This document shows, one piece after another, positions 45,602-57,809 of a stretch of DNA of 64,000 bases (position 1 is its first letter; each line of letters begins with the position of its first letter). The stretch spans positions 1,432,321 through 1,496,320 of the forward strand of contig SCFE01000010.1 of the NCBI GenBank assembly GCA_004352715.1, given 5' to 3'. Below the pieces are notes generated by a model that was not told the DNA's origin, did no database searches, and worked only from the letters and a program-made list of their open reading frames with translations. Both the position numbers and the translations under genes were made by a program. The stretch comes from Hofstenia miamia (taxonomy: Eukaryota; Xenacoelomorpha; Acoela).

Positions 45602-45687
45602 ATTGAGTCGGTTATAATATGTGTTTATAAAATGTCACTCTAAGATTGAGTCGGTTATAATATGTGTTTATAAAATGTCACTCTAAG
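45602..45687. repeat. 43-bp tandem duplication
   Basis: ATTGAGTCGGTTATAATATG and the following 23 bases occur twice in tandem, at 45602 and 45645, without visible difference. Confidence 0.95.
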
Positions 45688-45718
45688 GCGACTGTAGTGC
45701 GTGGCAGTTGTTGTTCAT

Positions 45719-45751
45719 TGTCATTCACAACATCCACAATGTTGTGAGTGA
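45719..45751. repeat. Short hairpin
   Basis: CACAACAT and ATGTTGTG pair perfectly around CCACA. With one mismatch the stem extends to 13 pairs. Confidence 0.7.
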
Positions 45752-45964
45752 TATGTTCATTCAGCTGTCATGTATGGCTACAGTTAGCTTTATTTTATTC
45801 TGAAAATTCGAAACTTGAAAATGAAGTATTGACGACATCAAAGATAAATATGAACTATAGGAATATGAATTGCTTAATAACGTTATAAAAAAATTGCCAT
45901 TAACTATTATTTTAATTTATATCGAATGTTTCAGCTATCTCTCAATTAAATTATTGTTTGGTAA

Positions 45965-46575
45965 TTTTGTGTTATCTCCCAGTCCCCCTCTCAAATAATT
46001 GCAAGAATATGCCTTAGTCCTAACCCAAACCCAAACCAAGCCCCAACCAATATGTAGAAGGCACATTCAAATTTATTATTAATACCAGTAATTTTCAATA
46101 TGAATTATAAAATAATATAATATACTACTATTAATATGGTAATTAGTGCTAGTGGTTCAACCAGGCGGCTTGTGTTTGTTTACAAAGCAATTATAAGATT
46201 TGGCAATGTTTATTCAATCAACAAGGCCTTTTCCCTCAAATCTTTTCACATACTTACTTTCTTTTAAAGCCTTTTAAAAATGATTTCCTTTGTTTACATA
46301 CTTCAAAATAAATATGTTTTTATTGAGTCGGCTCTGTCATGATGAAGAACATAGTTAATGCTGGTTTTATGGTTTGTCATACGGTTAGGATAGGGTAGAG
46401 TTTAACTTAAGATTACGGGTATACTTTGGGTTAGGGTTGGGGGTAGGGATATGGTTAGAGTTATGTTTGGAGTTAGGGTTATTGCATCGAATAGGATTTG
46501 GGGTTAAGGTTATAATTATTATGTTGATAGTTTAGCTTTTTTTGGAAAAATTGGGAGAGGGGAGATAACGCAAAA
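45965..46575. mobile_element. Foldback element with telomere-like repeats
   Basis: The ends are TTTTGTGTTATCTCCC (45965-45980) and the inverse of TTTTGCGTTATCTCCC (46560-46575). Inside the left end is a C-rich stretch CCTAACCCAAACCC (46019 on), and inside the right end a G-rich stretch with GGGTTAGGGTTGGGGG and GGAGTTAGGG (about 46370-46515). It is 611 bases long with no open frame. No clean target duplication was found. Confidence 0.6.
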
Positions 46576-46639
46576 GTACTTATATTGTTTTAATCAATTT
46601 TCCATTAAGCTACTTTATCTATGTATACTATTTACATCC

Positions 46640-47440
46640 TATTGTGACAAGAAGTATAAAATCAACAGCGTCAAAGCAATTTACAAAAGAATTTACGCAA
46701 TATCATCCGATTACAAAGCTCTAACATCAGCACTTGACAAATTATACACTTTTTTTGAAAATAATGTTTATCCGCATAAATTAATTAAAAAATTATTACA
46801 CAACAGATTTTACAACAAGGTAATGAAACAAAGTTAATACCTCAATCATTGCAAGATCAAGAGAAACAAAAAATATATTGGAAACTTCCATATATAGAGA
46901 GCAACATCAAGAAATTGTCAAAGAACTTAATAAATATCAATCAAAAGCTCATAAGATCAAGACTTATTCCAATTTTTAGTTCTTTAAAAATTGAACATCT
47001 TTTTAAGAACAAAGACCACATTCCCGAAGACTTAGTTTCTTCAATTGTTTATAAATATCAATTGTAACAAATTGTACATTGGAGAAACAAGCCGCCATTT
47101 CGGGAAGCGCATAAAAGAGCATATTATTGGACATTTAAATACTGAGATATTTCAACACCATTATGAAGTTAAAAAAAATTTACCATCGTTATAAAAACTA
47201 AGGATACCAAAATAGGATAATTCATATACTTAAAGAAATTAGAACGGATCAATATGCTGAACAAACAAATGAATACATATCAAAGATTAAATCTATTTTA
47301 AATCTGAGCATGTAGAAAATATTTTAGTTAATTTAATGTGTAGTTTATAGCTATGTATAAAATTGTCTGCTAAAATATTTCTGACGATGATCAATAAACA
47401 ATCGAAACGCGTACAATAGTGGATTCCATTCTAATATATA
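46640..47440 (+). pseudogene. Penelope-like element, C-terminus with GIY-YIG nuclease
   Basis: Reads YKINSVKAIYKRIYAI, then (46849-47067) QKIYWKLPYIESNIKKLSKN, SRLIPIFSSLKIEHLFKNKD and SSIVYKYQ. After a one-base shift it gives CNKLYIGETSRHFGKRIKEH, the GIY-YIG endonuclease that only Penelope-like elements combine with an RT. The 3' end carries CTGACGA (47381-47387), 16 bases, then GAAACGCGTAC. The frameshift and a stop near 47165 make it non-functional. Confidence 0.8.
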
Positions 47441-47454
47441 TATATATATATGTT

Positions 47455-47760
47455 TGTTTTATATTTTATAGAATGTTATCATTTGAACATTGTATTGTGC
47501 ATCACATCAATAATTTGAAAAAGAACTGAAAAACTCTTCATTATTGGCTAATTGTGGATTTATCATTGGATTCTAAAATTCAATAAAGGAGAAGAAGATA
47601 CTAATGAACTAAATCTCTTAGATATGTGCGTAACAAGAGCAAATTCCGATTTTTAAATAATTTCATCAAAAGCCTATTATTGCATATTTATAGATACCAA
47701 CTAACTCAAATTGCCATTCAAAATACAGCTATTCTTAGCATCCATTAACGGTTCGTGACT
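47455..47760 (+). pseudogene. Possible second Penelope-like RT fragment
   Basis: Weak plus-strand similarity: LNLLDMCVTRANSDF near 47606-47650 resembles the conserved LPFLDxxIxR block after the Penelope RT palm. The remainder is heavily decayed. It follows directly after the end of the element at 46640-47440. Confidence 0.35.
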
Positions 47761-48159
47761 GAATAAAAAAATTATATGTTGTGACTGTTTGGGGTGCATT
47801 TGCTCCCCAACTCAAATTTTTTCTGAAAAAATAATGAATCCTACCAAAATATGATTTTTTAGTTGATATCAGTAAAAAGCTTCTCCCCAAGTATATTACC
47901 TGATTAAAACATAATTTAATGAAACATGATTTTGATTTTGTTAATGTATATTTCAAATTTTGGTTTTAGACTCCCATTATTTTTTAAATTTTTATGCATT
48001 AAACCAATATTTATGAATACTGAGAATGTGAAGTTCAATATTATTTTATAATCTTTGGAAATAATATATATTTTATATATATTTTGCAATAGTTATTCTA
48101 TTTACTAAAAAATTGTTCATTTATTGTAATAAATAGGCTTAATAACAATTTTTCCTGAC

Positions 48160-48183
<24 letters not shown>
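48160..48183. repeat. TA microsatellite
   Basis: First of two TA runs; the second is at 48257-48288. Confidence 0.95.
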
Positions 48184-48190
<7 letters not shown>

Positions 48191-48250
48191 CATATATAGT
48201 TCTTTATGCAATATATTTGTCTTGAAATTAACTTTTAAACTGGATATAGC

Positions 48251-48292
<42 letters not shown>

Positions 48293-48336
48293 TTGCATGT
48301 ATAATTGTAAGCAATTTATTCATTCCACTTGGAAGA

Positions 48337-48735
48337 GAAACCAAAATTAACTTTAAAGTTCTTGCAAATTCTATACAAATTCTTGAACGCATATTTAAAA
48401 TAATGGTAGATTAATTCTTTAATGCATTAATTTGGAAAAGTTTTCTTCTAATTGACAAAATTTTTTAGTGAAAATTTCAATTACAAATTAAAAAAGGTTG
48501 ATATTTTGAGAAATGATTTTTTCAATTTGCTGTCCACCATACAAAATGGTAGTTGTGCAGATCGTTTTTGTTGTTAAAATCAAAATTAACCAACTCATTT
48601 GTTACGGCGTTCTATTTTATGGATTAACCCAAAACTTTTTTCAAATTTTAGCAGCATTTAAAATTTGATTTGAAGCTTTAGACTGGAATTTAATAGATCT
48701 TGCAAGAACTTTAAAGTTTAGGTTGGTTGTGTTTC
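48337..48735. mobile_element. Foldback element, about 400 bp
   Basis: AACTTTAAAGTTCTTGCAA (48349-48367) recurs inverted at 48700-48718. Outer bases GAAACC-AA and the right-end inverse GAAACACAACC extend the arms to about 35-40 bases with mismatches. No open frame. Confidence 0.65.
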
Positions 48736-48949
48736 TATGGATTACAATCTAAAATTAGTAATTTATAATCAGAATAAATTAGCCTTGTACAGTGAACACA
48801 AGCTTTTCTTGCCTTTCTGTCGTGAATTCTAGAGCAAAATTTACAACGACCTTATATAGATTGAACAGATGTTCTTTAAGCTGCTGAATTAGATGTTTAC
48901 ATGTATTTTCCAAACACTGAATGTTCTCTTTCACATTGAATTTGACATT

Positions 48950-49925
48950 GATAGTCTAGGGTTTGGAAAAGATGCATAGACAATGAAGGAAGGCACATTG
49001 GAGTCCCACAAGGATCAATCTTGGGCTCTTCTGACCTCCCAGAGTATTGTAATTCGCTTACATATTTATTTGCTGATGATGTAAAATTTTAAACACAGAT
49101 CTCTCCATCCTAAGGAATCATATTGATAATTGGCCTAACCAATACCAAAACTAAATTCAACTATAGTAAGTTTCAATTTTTAGCACTATCACCCACGACG
49201 ATTATGCATACAAAGTCATGAAATATTTTCTAAAAATGAAGTCAATAATCTTGGTATTATTGAATCATCAAGTTTGTCTTTGGCATTCCATGTTATTAAC
49301 AGGATAAAAAAGTGCAGTTACACTTTACTCCAATTAAAATGCAACATACCGAAATGGACACATCCCTCTACAAAGATTAAGCTATGCAAAACCATTATAT
49401 GCCGAGCTTAATTTATGCATTGCAAGTCTGGTATTCAAATCTTACACTGATTGAAAGGCTTGAGCGGTTTCAAAAAATATTTATTGCTTGGGTTTCATCC
49501 CTATAAGTTGTATTGCAGCCTTAATTAAATATAACTTGCTCCCAATTTTGCTGTAGCTACAACTAAGAGATGTGCATTTTTTAATTGATATTATACATGG
49601 AAAGCTTGATATGAAAATAATGAGTTACATTTGGTTTTAATATTCCATAAATCAAATCTCCCATTACTAAGAATAAGACAAACTAAGAAGGTATGAAAAA
49701 GTTTTGGTACTAGAACAGAATATCTCCTATTGGCAATTTTATAACACTGAAATTCCAAATCAACTTATTTAAAGACAATGTCGCTATAAAAAAATTGTTG
49801 ATATTTTCACAGATTTATTCAAAACTCATTACATATCACACGGCTGCAATAGATTTTTAATTTGTTCTTGTACATACTGTAGAACCTAGTGTAATTTTTA
49901 AAAGACTTAGTAAGTAATAAAGTCT
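48950..49925 (+). pseudogene. LINE RT fossil (family I)
   Basis: The plus strand reads GVPQGSILGS (about 48990-49020), the RT motif before the palm, then TYLFADDVKF (about 49059-49090) with both catalytic Asp. It continues with VNNLGIIE, INRIKKCSYTLLQLK, and IERLERFQKIFIAWV near 49450. A stop follows directly after the FADD block and others lie further on. Confidence 0.8.
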
Positions 49926-49948
49926 ATAGATAGATAGATAGATAGATA
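49926..49948 (+). repeat. GATA-repeat LINE tail
   Basis: TAGATAGATAGATAGATA after TAATAAAGTC. A short tandem tail of this sort is a usual 3' end for several LINE groups, and it closes the RT fossil. Confidence 0.8.
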
Positions 49949-50209
49949 CTTTGAAAGGTCTTATAACACTAATGACGGTTAATTAGCAATTGCTCAAGAT
50001 GTTTGTTACATTTTTGTTTATGTTCTTGTTTATGGGCAAATACTCAAGCCCATATTATTGAAAAATTGATTTCTTTTCAAGAAATCGCAATTATTTAATA
50101 AACAAATTTAAATGTTTAGTTTATTTATAATTAAACCGTCATGCAGGCAATTTATGAAAAATCATTTTTACGGGGTGGGGCAGGGGTTGGTGGAGTAGAT
50201 CACAACAAA

Positions 50210-50345
50210 CTTGTTAACGAGCCGAAACTTTTAAACTCAGCTCGGCTCATTTTACTTTTGAGTATTTTCGGCTCGGCTCGGCTCGGCTCGGCTCGGCTCG
50301 ACTTGGATTGCCACATTGAGCTATTCATTGAGGCTCGTCTTAGCT
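50210..50345. repeat. GGCTC pentamer repeat island
   Basis: TCGGCTCGGCTCGGCTCGG at about 50271-50299 lies within a larger block of looser GAGCC/GGCTC words (AGCCGAAAC, CAGCTCGGCTC, GAGGCTCGTC). It stands out from the AT-rich surroundings. Confidence 0.85.
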
Positions 50346-50900
50346 CGATATTTTGTTGAAAAATATTGCTCTCTAAAAGTATTTAAATAGCTCTTCCTAT
50401 GCATTTTAAAATAATATTACAAAAAAGGTATACTAAATACAAAAATGAAAAAAATCGGCATAAACAAATAAAAAAGCAGAACTATAAATTTGCTTGGGTT
50501 AATAAAGGCTCGTTTTGGGATCGTTGTATATCCAATGCTGTGCTCAAACTCGACTCGTCAGGCAGAAAATTTTCAGTTAGTTGGTTGCGGGCCTAATGTC
50601 TTTGATTTGTCATAAGCATGTCTTCAATATCTATACATTGATGAGCAGCAATGACAGCGTCAGTGCTTCTCTAAAATTTATATGTTGGCCATTTCTAATG
50701 ATTTCTGATTGACGATCGATGGCAGGTAACAGTCTTAAACTTAGAATAAAAATAGCGACGTCAAATTCTATTGATTTATTGGTTTGTGCTAGAAAATGAG
50801 AGTTAGTTTCTTATGTATGTGTAATTCCGCTACTTTGAAAAGATTTTTCAAGTTGCAAAATTACATAACATTTATTAATGTAACCCGGTTCTATTTCTAG

Positions 50901-51001
50901 CAAGAACTCGATTTGGAACAAAACCGAATTTCTGAACTTGAAACGTTATATTATCAAATTACAGATCAACATAAAACGTCTGAAGGTGTTAAGGCTAATT
51001 T
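50901..51001 (+). CDS. Candidate exon, coiled-coil protein
   Basis: Preceded by the acceptor CTATTTCTAG (50891-50900) and followed by the donor GTGGGT (51002). The frame reads QELDLEQNRISELETLYYQI followed by TDQHKTSEGVKAN, a charged, probably helical segment. It ends in phase 2, which fits the next candidate exon. No upstream exon was identified. Confidence 0.45.
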
Positions 51002-51098
51002 GTGGGTGTAATTCAATATGACTTTTTCGCGATAAGTCTTTTTGTGTACATTCATTTTACTTTCACTTGCTTATTATTATTATATAAATGTAACCCAG

Positions 51099-51261
51099 AT
51101 CACCGGAAGACTTAGGTGAAACTTTGAGCCGTGCAATTAATTGGCTAGAGGGTCAACAAATCCCTGACCCGGAGACATTTGATATGTTATCGAAATTGAA
51201 CATCGTCACCTGGAACATGGGAGAGGGAGTGGGTGAAGTTAAACAGAAACTGCATGCTTGA
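51099..51261 (+). CDS. Candidate terminal exon, same gene
   Basis: The acceptor TAACCCAG (ends 51098) is weak in pyrimidines. Joined in phase to 50901-51001 it reads SPEDLGETLSRAINWLEG, then PDPETFDMLSKLNIVTWN and GVGEVKQKLHA, with TGA at 51259-51261. Amino-acid composition and codon choice look coding, and the joined segment is 87 residues. I do not recognise the protein. Confidence 0.45.
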
Positions 51262-52768
51262 TTATTAAAAATCTAATCTGCATATATTATAGAAATCTAT
51301 AGAACTTCTTGTGGCGCATTTAATTCACTATACTTATTAGTTTGTTTTTACACCTGTAATTTTTTCAAAAAAAGTTTCACAATTCTTCAAATTAAACGTT
51401 TTTGAAGTTATATTTTTATTACAAGGCTTTTATGCAGTTTATATTTATTTATTGTTGTTTTATAGAGATCAGCAACAATTTCTGTTTATATTTTAAGTAT
51501 CCTAGTATCATAAAATAAGATACTTGAAAGGTATTTTAGAATTAATGTTCTGAGAAAAAATGATCGAGTTTTATAGGTTACACAGTGTCGAGGTTTAAGA
51601 TGCCGCGGAGGATATTAACAAGGGAGCTTTCTATAGAAAAACTGATTTTAATAAGTGAAAAATACTTTGAAAGGGTTTTGGATAATGTGTTTTTTGATAA
51701 GATTTCTGATTTAACTACTGAATAGATTTGAATTGAAAGAAGAGTAGAGATTTTTGTTTCCTATCTATCTCTTGATATTACTAATGATTTTCTTAGACAC
51801 AAAAATCGTTTCCTTCAAACCAGTAGTGTCCATTTCTATTTTACTTTAAAGGAATATTTAAAGGATCTCGTAAAACTTCCTTGCTTTTAATGTGAGTACT
51901 TTTAATTTTTAAATTGTGAATTTTTTACAGGAATTAGTTGACTCATACAAGTACTAGCTAGGCTAAATTTAGTTTAGCTTTCAGTCATCCAAATACCTAC
52001 AGTGTTCAACCCACTTAATATTTAGTGATTTTGCGTGCAGATTTGAGAGAAATCACTTCACTTCTCTACATAGATCAGTGTAATATCACACATACTATGT
52101 CAGAAGTAACAAAATTGGTCTTTTGTGTTAACAGTTTTTCCATCATCTAGTAAAACCAAAAGATTGTCAGCATCCTTAATTATTTTTTGAACTAGTGCAT
52201 TTGACACCATCCCACATCATGTTGTTCATTTTATACATTCCATAAATTTGATGTATTTTAGGCGGTGATATTTACACAAAATCAGCCTAATAGATTATAA
52301 AGGAAAACCTCAAGCCTTGATTGCAATATTTGAGCAATTGAAATTGTAAATTGTAATTCGAATGTTTTACAATATATATTGTTTCTAATCCTTTCTAAAT
52401 AGTGTTATCCTTTAAAAGAATCCTTTAAATTTTTTCTATTCTTTTAAATATAATTTTCTGTAAAAATATTTAAAGGGGCAATACTGCTTCAAACGCTTTG
52501 TCAACTCTTTGATAATACATTTTTTACTTTTAAAATGATATTGGAAATCGAACGAAGGTAGTTCGCCTGCACAGATCACGAATGATAATAAACTAGCAAT
52601 GGATAGGCGAAGCAAGGGTAATCAACTTTTAAAATTATTAAGAATTTTTCAATTAATCCACGAAGTTATTCTAAAACAGCAGAAATTTAATCAGAAGGGA
52701 ATATTATTTCAATAGTATAATTTTTTAAAAGAAATGCAATATCAGCGAACCAAGGAATAAAATCATAG
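51262..52768. other. AT-rich DNA, no feature recognised
   Basis: No supportable gene, inverted repeat or transposon motif. Confidence 0.5.
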
Positions 52769-52973
52769 CCAATTAAAACTAAAGACAACCATAGAACATT
52801 TGAGTAATTCAGAAAACTTGAGAGATTCTGATTCTCAAACTTTTTCACATTCGGAGGCGGAGGAAGGAAGATTCTCAGCTCGAATCAACCCACTACCACT
52901 TATCCACTCCTTTAATCCATTAGTTCAATCATTATCAACTGAAACGCTCAGTTCCAGAAGCAGTCGTAGTTAA
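52769..52973 (+). CDS. Possible terminal exon, Ser-rich
   Basis: Begins after AATCATAG and reads QLKLKTTIEHLSNSENLRDS, then SHSEAEEGRFSARINPLPLI, and ends SSRSSRS with TAA at 52971-52973 (67 codons). Composition is coding-like, with Ser and acidic residues. It could belong to the same transcription unit as 50901-51261 as an alternative end. The acceptor is poor. Confidence 0.3.
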
Positions 52974-55553
52974 ATATTGTCTGCTGGTACAATACAAAGT
53001 GGATGCGAAGAAAGTAAAACAGTGAGGACTTTACACTGCGAATTGTTAAAAAATACAGAAATGAAACAAACCATTTTACCAATATGATTTTGATGATTTG
53101 ATTTCGATAAAATTGTCAGTATATTGGCAGAGGTAACTCTTTTGCACTGAGAAGATCAAAAAGTTGACATTAGCGTTTTGCCGGAGGGCAACGGGCACAA
53201 AATACTTTCCCTAAACTTATCTGAATATTTGTGCTTTGCACATGCTTTGCTTAAAGTTTTCTTTTAGATTCATTGGCATTTGATAAGAAAAATACGATAC
53301 CTTACACATTTTAGTCTAATGTCTTTTTAAAGCTCCGGTTGGTGTTTAAGGTTTTGTTAGAATCAAACTCAATTTAGGTCACTCGTTTATATTCAATCGA
53401 CCGCCGAATGTGGGCACAATGAAAAACGGGAGGGAGACAACTGGCAGAGAAGACAACAGCAGGAACGGGCACACAATATCTTCCCCTGCAAACCAGTAGA
53501 AGTCGATATTTGATGTTACTTTAGCTTTCAATCATTGTGATATAACTCCTGAAGCACTTTTCTATTACTTATACTGTTCGTTCTAAGCAATTCAATAGTG
53601 AATTTTGTAATTTAGCGAAGTACAAGAAAATGTGTAGCAATATCCCGCAATTGTGCTGTAATCGTGAATTATGGAATTGCCATTGGATATTGGATTAATG
53701 GAGAACTTTACTAAACGCACTGAATTGCAAAAATAATAAGTCATTTAAAAGGCATTTAAGTGTTTTTTGTGAACCCATCCTGTATTAAAATTCCTAAATT
53801 TTTTCAGGATAATTGCTATTCACCCACTTGAGATCAATTTGAACAGAAGATAGACCCACTAAAATGCTATAAAAGAACTTTCATTTAGAAGTTAATGACT
53901 GTATTAAAAATTGACAACGATCACCTTCAATAATGTTACAAATGACACGGGCTGATGGTATTCGAAGAATTGAATTGCTTGCTTTGTCAAATTTTTCAAA
54001 AATTGTTACTAGATGGTGAAATATAATAGATATAGACTATTTTTGAGAGTGACGTATTTATGGCTTACTGAAAGAGGGTGACTATTCTGAATAACAGAAA
54101 AGAATAGGCATTAAGGCTACAACACAGACGTCATGAAACAATTATCACTATTAATATTACAAATATTTAGGTTCCACGATGGTCACGGCTGACCAGGTTT
54201 TTCCGCAAATCTGGATCTAGGCATGGACAAATCCGATCAATAGAATTCAAACTTGATTAATATTGGAAAAATTATTTTATGGGCATCCATGGATCTTCAT
54301 AGATCAGAAATAAGACTAACAGATAAATTTATCAATTCTTATGGTAATTTTTTTATGTAAAATAGCTAAAAATTAACTCACAATCATTTTGTTTTACAAA
54401 TCCTTCAATGCTGTACGTACAATTACATGTTTGTTATAATAATCAAAATAATAGACCTAGCTTAAAACACCAGATGCATGGCGAGGTCTTCAAAATAACT
54501 CTAGAATGTGTGTAGTTGTAAATGTTTCATCAGAGGCATTTTCCTGGTGGTAATTGTCAGGGGAGTTTCCGGTTACCCTAAATTCTACACGTGCGATTGT
54601 CTTTGCAATGTAATTGAAAAGGAAGTTCATATTAACCAATTAGCACTCATAGTTTGCTCTTGGCTATTATGAAGGAAATGAGAGAGAGAGGACTGATTCT
54701 GCTTAGGTTTAGCATCTAGCATTTGGATAAACATACGTTTATGTTTAGTGGTTCCCGTCAACCAAAGAATTTGTTAGTTCCAGACCAGAAACTGTAAGAT
54801 TATATTCCATATTTTGCAAAGGGAACACTAGAGTTCAGCAAATGCCTTACCATTACTGCTTTTTGTATAGGATGTCCCCTTTAAACCTCTGAGTATATGG
54901 AACTTTTGTGGATCGATCAATCTAAATTTTTACGGATTGGATTGAATGGGATCGGAAAATATTCCATCAATGATAATACAGGTATATGTCACCATAAATA
55001 TTGCACATAAATATAAAGGATTTCAGTTATTTTTTGAATACATCACTAAAAAGCAGTTCTTTAAGGAATGAGTTAATCTATTCCACGCATTGTTTGTGGT
55101 TACCAGAAAAATCCCGCAGCCATACGGTGTTAAAAATCGAGAATATGACATAAATTTATATACGCCCTTACTCCTCTGATCCATCTGTACCATCTTTTAG
55201 CTACATCGGAAAATTCAATGAATGCATTACGTGATACAAAAACATTCATAGCTTGTGTTTAATACTGGATTCTCCTAGCAACCAATATAATTCACGTGGA
55301 TATGGAGATATATAATCTGCTGCTCCTTAAGTTAGCTTAAAAACAAGTCTTGCACGCATATTTTTTGTCGTTTCAGGCTAATCAGTTACCAAAGAGGAAA
55401 ATAGTAAGATGTTAACGTAATCAGTGCGTGATGTTATCATAATTTGACAATAAAGTGCGTTGTTTTTTATTAGCAAACTGACTAATGGACTTGATTATTC
55501 TAAAAGAAAATATCCTACTGGACATAGATGTTTTTATGCTTCAGAGAGGTTAA
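52974..55553. other. AT-rich DNA, no feature recognised
   Basis: A phrase resembling ACGGGCACAAAATACTTTCC occurs at about 53183-53202 and in altered form near 53466-53486. Otherwise nothing was recognised. Confidence 0.5.
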
Positions 55554-55763
55554 GTGCTTGTTCATCGTAATCCTAGATTAACAACAGAATACTTTACACC
55601 TGCTCACCCAGTAACGACGCAGTTTCTGTGTAAGCTATCGACCGGAAACGAGAAAAAACACCACGTCTCTGTTTTTTCTAAAGACCGAAATGTAAGGAAA
55701 AAAATAGTTAATATGGATTACAATCAACGCATACAATCAATGACCATTCCAAAGTCCAACTGA
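55554..55763 (+). CDS. Possible terminal exon (weak)
   Basis: An open stretch reading LVHRNPRLTTEYFTPAHPVT and ending SMTIPKSN with TGA at 55761-55763, followed by an AATAAA at about 55789. A stop lies just upstream in frame, and the only acceptor candidate (GGTTAAG) is poor. No homology was recognised. Confidence 0.2.
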   Translation: MLVHRNPRLTTEYFTPAHPVTTQFLCKLSTGNEKKHHVSVFSKDRNVRKKIVNMDYNQRIQSMTIPKSN

Positions 55764-57809
55764 TGATTGTTCATCACGCTATATGTCTAATAAAATAAGA
55801 GTTTAGTCCTACTACATCCATAACTTAATAAAGTAGTCAAGAGACGACATTTATTGATTGGTGAGAACTGATTTCAGTGAACAGCATTGATGTAATAACA
55901 CTAACTCATGTTTCAATCAGGTAATGATACTTTTGTTACATTGATTACATTAACCTAAACTCATGTAATTTCCTGTTATTAATGAAGGCTTTTTGGTATA
56001 CATGAATAAATTTTTCTGAACTACGATTTTTATTTATATTCATTAATGCCATAACTTTACTGGGAACTATCAGAATGTATACGTAATCAATTTCTCCTTA
56101 TTTTTTATATTTTAATGATTTATCTTTATATTAACACCTTCGGGAAAGATAAATTTTATGTATTTTCTTGGGTAGATGCATGAAGAAGTTATCACATCTT
56201 CTAGCGTCATTATTTGAATGATCGATAATTTTATTCATCTATTTAAATTATCAACGTCTTTTTTTCTTCAAATTGAACTCATTATTGGTTATCTCAGACA
56301 GGATATATAATATTTAGTTAATTTGCGGTTTTCAAATTCTATGCACGTTAGAATAATTGGAAAATATTTTTAGAGGAGACTACTTGAATAGAAATTCAAA
56401 AAAATTGAAATTAAAAGAGCTTTTTGAAAAGCTAATGGAAGCTGCAGTCTTCAGGATTGGAAGTAGAGCGGGTGGTGCAACATGATAAACTTTGCTACAT
56501 GCACCACAACCTTCAATTCTAATGTATCTGTATTTTATTATTACAGTTGAAACTCAAACTATTCAAATGGAGGAACCTTACAGTGACATTCTAATGTAAT
56601 TTCAAAACAAACACAAGAAATAAACTTTAAAATGTATATTGCTAAAACTAAAAGAGACCATCTCTCTTAGTATTTCCAAAGCCTATATTTTCTGTTTGTT
56701 TTGAATCTGTATCCCGATAAATTTGATATTTGCCGAGCAGGAAATCATATCCAAATTTAAAATCTAGAGACTTTTATATTTATGCATCAAACAAAAACTT
56801 AAATTATTGGAGATTTTAATTTGAAAGTAGCCAATTGGGACAATAAGTGTAACAGCACAAATTTCTGCTTCCTATGATGCCGAAGAAGATATTTGTGATC
56901 AGCGTGTCAACATAAGATTTTTAGAATTCAGTGCTGAAAAGAAATTCAATTAAGGTTTACATGAAGGATATATCTACTGCTACTAATAAACTAAACTTAG
57001 TGAATATGAAGCAGGCCAACTTTTTTACTAGGCCAGGACTTTCACTAAGATTACCGAATTTCGAAGTCCTTGCTTCACCTACTTTTGGGCCTATTTTCAC
57101 TTTCTTCACATTTCACAATCTCTCAATGCCTTCTCAAGCGTTCTAACTTGTAAATCATTTCATCCTTCTTGATATTACTGTTAGATAATGATTACAAAAT
57201 TTGTGTCAATTGGTTCTGCGATGTCTGTAGCAACTTCTCACTTTTTCCATTATATCAACTGCAACTGTGTGCTCCCTACTTTACATATCAAATCCTATTG
57301 TCTTAATGTTCCCATTTTCTTTAACTCTATGTGATAATTGCTTTAGTTAACCATACGTCCTACTCTTTTATGTTGAGCTTATAAACATTTTTTGCTATTT
57401 TCGCACACTTTGAATTAGATTATCTACTGTCTCTGGTGTTCTTTTTTTATATAGCCTACACCATTCAATTATATCAACTTTTCTGAGTTTTGAGACAGCA
57501 CAAAAATCTTGTTCTGTTCCAGTCCGGTATTGTACTGTTCAGAATTCTTAAGTACCGCTGTCGTAAGTCCTATTACCACGATCGTTTGTTGCCACGGTAT
57601 CGGTCCTTCAAAACATTAAAAACAAAAATACAAGAAAACACAAAAGCAATCTGTAAATTTCTCAAAAAACGTTAACTAAGAAATATTATTCAAAGTAAGG
57701 TCATTTTATAAGCATTGGTGTTTAGCCAATTTAGGTATGCATTCATACTTTTGAATAATATATCTAGTGAAGGCGCATAAATAGAATATTTAACTGGTCA
57801 CTGTGTGTA
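55764..57809. other. AT-rich DNA, no feature recognised
   Basis: Short chance frames only. Confidence 0.5.

Noticed and set aside
53175-53490. Two similar ACGGGCACAAAATAC phrases as repeat ends
   Set aside because: They are in direct orientation, short and diverged, with no further structure between them.
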